DNA from: Blasia pusilla
Taxonomy: Eukaryota > Marchantiophyta > Marchantiopsida > Blasiales
Direction of reading: 5' to 3'
Length of the DNA stretch: 64,000 nt
Assembly: GCA_050084515.1 (NCBI GenBank)
Contig: CM114271.1
Span: forward strand, 18,290,001-18,354,000
Shown: positions 55,023 through 64,000 of the stretch, piece after piece
Numbering within the stretch: the stretch's first letter is position 1
Layout: each line of letters opens with the position of its first letter
The notes under the pieces: model-generated
The model's input: the letters and a program-made list of their open reading frames with translations, nothing else
Told to the model about the DNA's origin: nothing
Databases searched by the model: none
Made by a program: the position numbers and the translations under genes

Positions 55023-56330
55023 AATCCTCCGACCGCGTAGCAATGGTCTCCTCGTGTCGTCCCTCCAAACGCCCCGCCAGGCATAAGCACAGAAATGCGG
55101 TCGGGTTTCTACAAACACTAGTGCATCTCCTTTGAGTGCTCTTCGCCCCGGTCGGGGAGCACTACTTTACTGCTGTCCTCGTAGAGAACCTTTCGGACGC
55201 AAACTGCAACCAAAATCAATTCGCTCCGGCCTTTTCGAGTCCAAACGGTCGCGTGTCCAGCGCAGGAATCGTCGTTGCGACTGTCCCTGCTCAAGAAGTC
55301 GAGCTCTAGGGGGCAATAAATGTACTCCTCCAGAATGAATAGACATCTCTCAAAGGATCATCACAATCGCGCGGAAGAGGAATCCTTCAAATTTGACTTT
55401 GCAAATTTGATTTGTTAACGGCTCAGAAAGTATGACTTTAGACGGTGGTACAAAGGAGATCCCTCAGTAGTCAAGTTGGTATAATAGAAACATGTGGGGA
55501 GCACAAAAAATCTTTTTCTTGTTGCCCTTATAATAATAGAAAACATTTTCTTGCTCTTTACCATGTAAGGAGGAGTAGATAATCGCAAATAAAAACGCAT
55601 ATAGATTAGGCAACCCCTAAGCCAAGGCTAAAATCACCCCCTCAAATAATAATTAACTGTCTGAATTTCCAAATACCATTTTAAATAAACCTCACAATAC
55701 TATTAATTTATAAGGTGAGCGGAAAGTGTTAAGAGGAGAAGAGTTTGAATTGAATGATAAGTTCATGGAATGAAGACTTTGGTGCAATTCATCAAAGGCG
55801 AAATTTGGATTAGTTAGTCATAAGATTAGAATAGGGAACAACACGTGTCCTAGGATTATCCTTAATCAAAACGAGCGTACTTTGAGACCAACCGTAGGAG
55901 AAGGAGGGTTAAAGGTGAGTAGCAAAGAAGACAAAGAGTAATTAAGACGAGCAAGACTTGTCACTAATACGAAGGATAACAAGCATCTTAACCTAAAATT
56001 TTTGCCCCTTCATCATCCAAGGGTATTTGAGCTTCTTACAAAATTTCAATAAAAATGGAGCACTAACCCAAAGCCCAAAAATAAATAGGTATTTTTGGAC
56101 GCGCTTGATTTAAAAACACAGTTGAAATTCGATTTTCCAAATAAATTCATATATAATCTTTGGGATTAAACCCTAAAATGAGTCAAAAAAAGAGTGTATG
56201 GATTTTCCCCTCCAAAACGATAAGAATACTATAAATTAAAAACTAACTCAAACAGGACTTCACTCGTAGTGTCCCGTTATAAAGGATGGATGCCGGGAGG
56301 AGATAAATTCTTCATATATTTAATAGACCA
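55023..56330. other. Intergenic DNA, AT-rich after 55380
   Basis: Probably contains the PhyH-like promoter at its left end; no gene recognised beyond. Confidence 0.5.
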
Positions 56331-56526
56331 CTAGTGTGAAGCCAAGGCTATGCACGGGAGTGAATACTAATCATGTTCCACACAAAAAAAATTTCTTGTT
56401 GCCAGCGGAATAGAAATCATTTCTTCTTGTCCCTAGACTAAGAAATATTTTCTTGTTGCTTGACTGCCACATGTCAAGCATAGAGATGTTTGCAAATCAA
56501 GAAGGCACTCTCCAATAATAATATAA
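56331..56526 (-). mobile_element. Small Helitron related to the one at 40543-40690
   Basis: The minus-strand 3' end is CACTAG followed by T, preceded by ACTCCCGTGCATAG and an AGCCTTGGCT palindrome. The 5' end TTATATTATTATTGGAGAG parallels TCTATATTATTATTAGAG in the 40.6 kb copy, with the initial TC mutated. Both share TTTCTTGTTGCC-type internal words on the plus strand. Confidence 0.62.
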
Positions 56527-56601
56527 ATTTTCATTATGACATATGCCCTCTTTTAATAATAGTGACTAGTGAATGTGAAACCACCAAAGTTTTATAGTTG
56601 A

Positions 56602-56967
56602 CTTCATGACGGACATCGATTTATCCCCCTAGCCATTCAGATGTACGGGGTTATGGGGGAGAGGTTTGAATCGTTCCTTACGGATTGCGCCCGTCATCTC
56701 CAATCGAAAAATGGGTTGTCCTTAGCCACTACGATTCTTTATTGTAGGCAACGGATCTCCATAACTTTGCAGCGTGCCCATGATAATGGGCTTAGGCGGC
56801 GACCTCAAATCAGCACTAGAAGCCCATTTAAAAATAACCATGGTTCTCTAAGTATTACTGATATTGTTTATGTTTTTGGTGAGTTTGATCATTATGGGGA
56901 AGACCGGAAATTTGAGGGCCCCCCTCTTTTGTGTGCATATGGGTTTTCCATCAAACGTTTCTATTAA
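56602..56967 (+). pseudogene. Retroelement-like ORF fragment (tentative reverse-transcriptase C-terminal part)
   Basis: Open from a stop at 56599 to the stop at 56967. The stretch RFIPLAIQMYGVMGERFESF … LYCRQRISITLQRAHD recalls the C-terminal segment of a class of plant retroelement proteins (FxPLAIExxG … FYRQRxSVALQRA), from memory. No catalytic residues lie in this part. It abuts the Helitron at 56331-56526 and has no upstream partner, so it is a detached fragment. Confidence 0.4.
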
Positions 56968-57370
56968 AATTTATATTTTCAACTACCTAAGGTTTAACTC
57001 GAAACTGAACTAACTTGAATAAAAGCAGATGGGTTTCCCGTCCGTTGTGAAACGCGCGCGGAGACATTTAACGTCATCCGGCTAGAAACACGGGCAGACG
57101 GAAAATCGGAAACCGCCTACCTGGAACGGACGGACGGACCGAAGGCCACTGTAGCTTGCGTGAGTTCGTAACGAGGAAGAAGCATAGGAGAAATTCTGTG
57201 CGTCTCTTGGGACGTCTGTCGCGCAAGTAGGGATCGAGAAAGGGTATTGAATGTTGGGGGAGCTGGGATTGGGCTCTGGGCATCGCGTCGGAGTGATTTT
57301 GTAGGAGGGAGGGCGCATTTTCTCATTTGCTGGAGTAGAGCAGGTGAGAGTCCTTTACGAGGCGGGCACC

Positions 57371-58855
57371 ATGACGGAAATCTCGATCAGAAACCAGAAG
57401 GGCATGTCCAGCGTAAGGGAGATGCCCATCTTGCAGGATGGCCCGCCTCCTGGTGGGTTTCCTGCTGTGCGATATGCGCGCAGGATCCCGAACACAGGGC
57501 CTGGTGGAGTTGGGGTTTTCCTCGTTTCTGCAGCTGTTATCAGCTTCGGCTTTTACCAAGTCGGTCAGGGCAACATTCATCGCCGGTACATTTTCTCGTC
57601 CGATTTTCAATTTTACCACGATTTCCTTGGCTTTCTGCTCCTCTGCAGATGGATGAATAGAGGTCTCCGCGAATTGGCAGCCAGTGAACTCGAGAATCAT
57701 GAGGATTGCTGATTTTGCTTGAATATCTCATACCCACCAGCGCTGGCTATTGCCAAACTACTAACAGAGTCCTTGAGATCATGTGACTCGCATCTTACAC
57801 TATTGTCTCCAGCTAATCCTACTGCCAATTTTCATCTCTTAAATTAAACCACACTACTGGTGCGTCATTGTAGACGTATGTTGAACTAAAGTTCGCTCTA
57901 ATCAACGAAGGATCGAAGGTCAGAAAGCGGAGCAGTATAATTGGCTCACATTAGTGCTTCCTAATTGAGATGATGGTAAATCGTCTCCAAACCATTAACT
58001 TTCAGCACATTTTGTAGATAGCTGCAAACAACATCATACTTATACGAAGGTAGGGGTCCGATGTTAACTTTTGCTACAGATGCCTTGCAACGCATACGGC
58101 TCTCCGAGTGATCTTTGAGATTGTTACCTGAACATAGTGGCATCGACATTTCAGTAGTTGCAGTATGAATTGTAGGCCCTGTTTTGAAGATTTCAACGCC
58201 TAAGAGGAGCTCTTCCACCCTGCTTTCTGTTGGTAAATCTAACTTTATGAACGACTACCGAATTAATTTTATTTCTTTATTACTGCAGTGCCCTGAAAGC
58301 AGAGAAGATGGAGGCCCGTCAGGCAATTCTACCTTTGATCCAAGCTGAGGAAGATGCAAGGTACTCAGCTACTCACTCCGACAGATTCAATTTATTCTGA
58401 GTCAGACAAGGGACTTCGCCAACAATTTAAAAATTGAAATCTAGTGCGTGCTCTACTTTTAGAGAACAAAAAATCCTGTTATGTTTCTAGAGGCATAAGA
58501 GACATAATGATCTCAACTTTGGAGTTTATTTGTGTGGGATGGTAGTACCGCACTTCAATCCTAGCCTCGTTCTTCTTTTGAAAATGATGGAACTTCTGAG
58601 ATCTAACCATGCAAATAATTTAGAAGCTCTCATCTTTCATCTTGCTTTCATTGAGAAGTTGCTCATTTCTTTCATCACTTCATGAGAATTGGATCTTTCC
58701 TGTCAATCAGATTTGTCAAAGAGCACAGAAAGCTTTTGGCGGAGGAGAGAAGGCTTATGGCTCATGTTCCAGGCTGGAAATTTGGGGAGAACGTCTATTC
58801 CTCAGGAAGATGGATGCCACCAGCAACAGGGAAGATAATGGCTGACTTGTGGTAA
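57371..58855 (+). CDS. NDUFA13: NDUFA13/GRIM-19, accessory subunit of mitochondrial complex I (three exons)
   Basis: Exons 57371-57585, 58289-58360 and 58711-58855, joined in phases 2 and 2 to 143 residues, the usual length in plants. Residues 18-45 ([20 protein letters not shown], then RIPNTGPGG) are the conserved N-terminal arm; 46-64 ([19 protein letters not shown]) is the single membrane span. Exon 2 gives [20 protein letters not shown], and exon 3 ends with [20 protein letters not shown] and a Trp stop. The protein sits in the inner mitochondrial membrane at the hydrophobic arm of NADH:ubiquinone oxidoreductase and is needed for assembly. Splice sites CCG/GTACAT, GCAAG/GTACTC and TGCAG, ATCAG are canonical. 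Divergent from the PhyH-like gene; convergent with the terminal kinase. Confidence 0.96.
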
Positions 58856-61805
58856 ACGAGTCTATATACAAAGAGCTTGTCCCTTGAATTGATCTGTTGC
58901 ACAACTTTGTGCCTCAACAACTTCTGCCCTCACATGAAAGCATGCAGAACCCAGCATGATGGAGGGAAATTTTCCCAAGGAGCTGGTGCAGATTGCCCCA
59001 TGTCATACATTGTGGGTATCTTCTTTACACTAAATTTAGAACAAGGGCTAAAGGGATGTTTTTTTTGAACTTTTGAGTTCTTCACATAAGCTGCTCATAT
59101 TTCTGGAGAGTGTGCACTTTACTTTCCTGGAAAGCCATGGAGGTCTTCAATCAGATGACCTCAATAAATGACCTCAGCTTAGGTGCACATTGATCTCCTC
59201 GAGTGTTTGGATACCTCAATATTCACACCTGCCACTTCAGTTACACCTAAGGAGGTTCTGCAATGACATTATTGTATCCGTATGTTATTTTCTTTGCAAG
59301 CTGTCTATTTCTCGGTGGGCCATCTGAATGCTTCTCTTCATCACTTTTGAGGCAATAATGGAGCATAAGTAGCTTGGAATAGCAGTGTGGCTTTCTAAGT
59401 GATCCCGTGCACTATCTGAAATCAAGATGAGTGGGGGGATATTCTGCTGCTACATTATCAACAGTGGGCATGCCAGAAGTTCCTCTTGTAGTCTAACATT
59501 GTATGTGGTCCTATATATGAGTCGGAAAGATAATAGCTATGAACACAAGTCAGCTGCTACGTTTTGGCTCTTGGTAAGGAATTTTGTACCCAGGAGAATT
59601 TCTCTATCCAAGTCGTGAGATGTCTGACAATTATGCATGACACAGATTCCTGGTCGTAATTGTAGGAGTATGGAGCATGTGAGAGCAATAATTGCTCTCC
59701 TGAGCTGGTTTAATTGCTCCATGGAAAGACGGTTATGAAGCCAATTAGGCCTGTGTGTGTGCGTGTGTGTGTGTGTGTGGAGACTAGTCTGGGATTGAAT
59801 GTCGCCTGAATTAGGAAATGAGTACAATGTTTTCCTGATGTGGGTGTGGCATTTAAATTTCTCGCCTACTGCAGATGTCCTAATGCTCCTTAAGATATAA
59901 ACTCCGCCCATTTCGGTTGCTTGGTTTTTGTGTACCGAGCATCTTCCAGTTTTGTCTATCTAGCAGTGCCAATGATGAAACAGTTCGATTCCAATACTTC
60001 CTTCCATATCCTACGCATCTTGGTGGGGAGCTTTGGTTATCCCCAAGTTCTCTGATCCCTCTAGCATGCTGGGGTGGAATTGACCAGTGCATTGGCTTCA
60101 AGAAGCTCGTACTCTCAAAGACTTCATAATAACTACTGCCTCTCTTCATTTGAGTGGTAGCCTATCAACCTCCTCACATAATGCATTCACTTCATGGCTT
60201 CAACTTGCACTGAGGGTATAAAAAATATCCCTATAACATGTCTACTTGGCAGGGCTTAAATGGGAAGGGTATGGTGAAATCCTTGTTTGCCTTGTCCGAG
60301 GCATGAAAGATACTCTTTGTAGTTCATTGTAGTGGTGTATGCTCCCAATTTGGTCTCGTCGCCAGTTGGTGTAGAGCTATGCTTTCCGTAGATTGTCTCC
60401 TGGATCAGGTAGGAAGACCTCCTGTTGTTCGCTCTTGGGGCTTGTATGAAAAGCGTTTTGCATAGTACAGCTGATCTAGGATTAAAAAAAGCTACAGGGT
60501 CGACTATTAGTCTGATACGAAAGAAACTGTCACCTCTGATGACTCCTACAGCTTGTTAAAATCCTCCACTCAGCACCATGCATCCGAAAGGCGTTGACAA
60601 TCAGATCCATGTACGAGGCGTTCAGAATTTGCACAACTCCAGTTTGGTCGTGTGATTTGGAACATGGCACACGTGCGAGATGACATGACGAGGGTAAGTG
60701 TTACCGGATTCCACACTGGGCTTGTCAACTGTGAAACTTTCTAAAACTTGGCGAAAAATCTCTATGGTGGATTCATGAGACGTTTGCAGAATCATTAGTT
60801 GGTCAATGACAGGAAGTTTACTGAGACCAGACTGGTTCGTTAAAAAGTGTTTCAAAACTGCCGTGTCTGATCTATTGAAAGAGAGCTCATACGCCACTCG
60901 AATGATCAACGTTAAAAAATGTTCTTCTCCCATTGCGTTTTGTTTGAGGAGGATACTACGGATGATAGGAGTGGGCAATAAAGGGAGGTGCTGCACCGTT
61001 CAGGAGTTTTCCTTCTCCGAAACCTCAGATCATCACTACGTAATCTACCCGTAATCTACCTTTTGTTTGGCTAGGACATAGGACATACGCCCAGTGGTAT
61101 TGAAGTTGATCAGTACCGGCATGCAATATTTATCCCTAATCCTACCTTTACAATGAAAGAGGACAATAATATGAGGGGCCCTCTTTAATATTCTAGGCTA
61201 GTACCACGTGCGTGAATCTGTTGACGTTCAGGTGTTTCTTAAGTGTGGTTCAGAAAGGCATACGTTTCCTGATATTAATGACACAGGCAGGCGTACCCTT
61301 ATTTCACTCTCGTAAAGGCCCGGTCATATATTCAGAACGTCTAATTGAATCTGAGTAGTTCATGTTACGATAGAGAAAGCAAAACTCAATTTCATATTCC
61401 CACGGCAGCCTCTAACTTGAATGCCATTTAACAAACTTCGCCATTACCTAGAGTCCATCCAAAATTACTGGGGCACCTTCTTACCGGAGGAAACAACTAT
61501 GACAAAAATTTAAGCCTCATGGTTTGAGACACATCGGTAGCTCATGGACATTCAGGGGTACACCAGAGAATTTTAGGCCTTCACTCTTCATTTACCAGAG
61601 ATTTCTTCCCTCTTACGTTTACATATCTGGAAAACTTTATAAGAATGCATTTGGACGTCAGTAGTTTTTCAATGTTCGATGGAGTAAAACAAACCACAGG
61701 AGGAGATGGAGACAAATTTACACTTGTGAAGGAAGCGGGGTGGCCAAGAAATGCTTGCGCACTTGACCGATTAATGAAAACTCCTTAATAAGGAGCTGAA
61801 CTTCA
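58856..61805. other. Intergenic DNA between two convergent genes
   Basis: Holds the 3' flanks of NDUFA13 and the kinase. A GT microsatellite lies at about 59753-59779. A 124-codon minus-strand frame (60996-60622) has a protein-like mix but no recognised domain and no neighbouring exon. No RNA gene seen. Confidence 0.45.
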
Positions 61806-64000
61806 TCATTCATTGCAGCTGTCGGGATCTGAGGAGTCTGCACTCTTCTCACGAGAAACCTTTCCCCCCCTACTACAGGAGCAACAATTATTAGCTAAGC
61901 TACAGAGACTGCAAATATCTTTCAACTGAGACGATTCCTCATCAACCTTGGGGGCCAGCCGCTTCAGGGCTTCCAAAGCTGTGTCTGAGGTCTCCTCTTG
62001 GATCTGCTCATCAACAGAGGATACAGAGCGTATACTCTCCACCATGGCAGAGGTTAGGATGGAAAGTGCTTCCTTGGCTGTAGGGCGAGTGGTAGGGCTC
62101 GGATCAGTGCACGAATAAAAGAGCCTCACCAAAACGTTCAGCACCTTGGCCTCATCACTGTCATCCGCTGCTGAATCCTTGCCACCTGATGAAGATGAAG
62201 GTGATAGTCTAAATTTGTCTATTTGTGAAGGAAGTAAGGGCCGTTGTCCCATCTGCAGAGTTCCCTTCACATTTGTCAGCATTTGCAGATAGAAAACACT
62301 CTGTTAGCTGATCCAACCAGAATATACTTCACTCCCAGAAGAAAGCTGCACAAATCAAGACACGTAAACAGGACTTACTGGCAATGAGGAATCAACAAGG
62401 AGTAAAATAAGTGATTCTCATAAAATCACTACGATTGTGATTTTTTAGTGTCAAACCTGAATATGTGAATGAACCTCGGCCTCTGACAGACCAGCATATG
62501 GGACTTGGAGAGTAAGCAATTCAGCCAGTAGGCAACCAAATGACCATAAATCAGCTTCCTGCAACAATGAAGGATCATCAATTACGTTTTTTCTAACACC
62601 AACACTCTACCAACACCAACTTGTCTGATGGAATCAATTTTTGTTCATTGATGCACTACTGACTGCAACCTTTTTTCAATATTCAATACCCAAAGTTCGT
62701 GTATGTATACAAAAGCAAAGCCCTGGGCCTCCTGAAGGGATTTCTAAACCAGTCTGGTGGCGATATAAAAAATGAGTTCCTTCACTCACTTCCACCAGAA
62801 GCAAAATCCACAAACAGTTGGGAGTAACCTCAACTGCAAGTGCAAAGTTCAATTTAAGAAGTACCCATTCTAGAAACTTTCATCCACATATCACAGGTCA
62901 CTGACTAGCACGAGTTACATGAAAGGGAGCACAATGGAAAAAAACTGAATCATTTACCAGGCCATATGTATGACGACCGTACATCGCCCTCAGCACCTCA
63001 GGAGCAATCCAGCGTGGAGTACCCACACATACATCAGCAGGGGGCACTCCTCGATGAGCCAAGTAGCAGGTGTGAGCAGAAGAGGACTGAAGGGGAACCG
63101 CACTGTCAAAGTCACAAAGCTTTACAACTGGTCCTGGAAAATCAGGTTCATGGTTTGATTCCAAATCAATCAGCACATTGCTGCTTTTGATGTCACGATG
63201 GATGATACCCTTGGAATGCAGCAAAGAGAGTGCACAAGCAATGTTTCTTGCAACATGCAATGCCAATTTGTGAGGTGTATGTGTTTGGCCCTTTCTAGCC
63301 AGTCCCTGCAGAATTCCCTGTTTCCACATGAAATGCAACATTCGCATAAGCTAATGATACACATTCACAAAAAATTTACTGTATTAGAAAGTATAAGTAG
63401 CACCAAAATGCCGTAAACCTACTGTTATACTTCATCTCCAAGCCAACAGACAAGAACACCTACCACAGCAAGACACTGATGAAAGAACACAACACTGCTG
63501 AAGGTATACGCCACTCATTTTAAGCTCATGTTGAGGGTCTAATAACATGGTTTCCAGAAATCTCATTTCTTCATAATGAAGCTCCCATTTGCAAAGTGAA
63601 AGGCACCAAGCAGAGGACAAAGCTTCCACCCACATGACTAAAGTTGATAATTCATGACCACCAGAATAAAAACGTAATCAGACCAAATCCTCTGGCGTCA
63701 GTACACCCCGGAGTGTTTCCATAGGAGTGAATGTACTACCAAACTTCACTGAGCTTGAAAGAAGACATTACCTCCAAGGAACCACCTTTAACGTACTCCA
63801 TGAAGATCATTAGTTGGGGAGGTTGGGGTGTTGCCTCAGCTGGATCAGACGAGGATGTAAAACCCGAGGAAAATTGGTGTCCATAAAAGGTAACTATACA
63901 AGGGTGGGGTTGAAGGCTGCATAGCATGCGAAGTTCGCTTAGACAGCTGCTCTCTAAACCCTTTCCTGTACTACACGGTCCTTCTGCTACGGGTTCAATT
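61806..64000 (-). CDS. Raf-like/LRR-type protein kinase, 3' part (continues past the right edge)
   Basis: Minus-strand exons: (64000)-63772, 63317-62958, 62558-62457 and 62252-61806, with canonical GT-AG joins in phase. Exon order gives [17 protein letters not shown], the hinge [11 protein letters not shown], then [11 protein letters not shown] (catalytic loop), [10 protein letters not shown] (DFD in place of DFG), [30 protein letters not shown], and the end of the kinase fold with [16 protein letters not shown] short tail follows, with a Cys cluster ([14 protein letters not shown]) and an acidic end. The P-loop and any N-terminal domain lie outside the window. The DFD motif, the [10 protein letters not shown] box and the domain layout match, from memory, plant LRR-containing Raf-related kinases. 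Substrate unknown. Confidence 0.88.

Noticed and set aside
60622-60996. 124-codon minus-strand frame between NDUFA13 and the kinase
   Set aside because: No recognised domain or splice partners, and it lies in the convergent intergenic region; kept only as a note.
61140-61215. Possible Helitron start (minus CCTAGAATATTAAAGAGGGCC)
   Set aside because: Resembles the 6391 start but lacks TC, and I found no hairpin plus CTRR end to pair with it.
1-64000. CRISPR arrays, bacterial operons, rRNA and tRNA genes
   Set aside because: None seen. Spaced direct repeats are absent, and I found no convincing cloverleaf or rRNA core sequence by eye; the window is eukaryotic nuclear DNA.

Overview
The window reads as nuclear DNA of a land plant. 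Evidence: genes with GT-AG introns, a protein with a plastid-type N-terminus, a DUF538 secreted protein, a plant-style WNK kinase, a plant-length complex I subunit (NDUFA13/GRIM-19), and abundant Ty3/gypsy and Helitron debris. I suspect a non-seed plant (moss, liverwort or relative) from the long GC-moderate 5' flanks and gene style, but this is an impression, not a demonstration.

Layout. 1-5.3 kb: Ty3/gypsy element on the minus strand (gag with a CCHC knuckle, running off the left edge), followed by two abutting copies of a ~1.67 kb unit that is probably LTR plus leader. 5.3-7.4 kb: a zinc-finger fragment, AT-rich DNA and a 170 bp Helitron with intact ends. 7.6-10.9 kb: a three-exon gene for a predicted plastid membrane protein. 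10.9-19.6 kb: a short tandem repeat, a decayed gypsy LTR+pol (minus) and hairpins. 19.6-24.2 kb: GC-richer DNA without a recognisable gene, but with a 346-codon orphan ORF. 24.2-28.6 kb: a second decayed gypsy copy whose LTR is duplicated as a long inverted repeat. 30.7-36.2 kb: remnant of an autonomous Helitron (Rep plus PIF1-like helicase, minus), disrupted by frameshifts and a foldback insertion. 36.4-40.7 kb: low-complexity DNA, a solo LTR fragment and small Helitrons.

43.6-64 kb is the gene-rich part: WNK kinase (+), DUF538 secreted protein (+), a five-exon phytanoyl-CoA-dioxygenase-like gene (-), three-exon NDUFA13 (+), and the 3' part of a Raf-like protein kinase (-) running off the right edge. 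A ~0.9-1.3 kb segment is duplicated on both sides of the DUF538 gene. The PhyH-like and NDUFA13 genes are divergent; NDUFA13 and the terminal kinase are convergent. The genes serve unrelated housekeeping or signalling roles (plastid membrane, ion/osmotic signalling, cell wall or secretory, 2-oxoglutarate-dependent oxidation, respiration, kinase signalling); nothing suggests a functional cluster. Exon joins were made by hand from GT/AG sites, reading phase and family similarity recalled from memory. No database search was possible.
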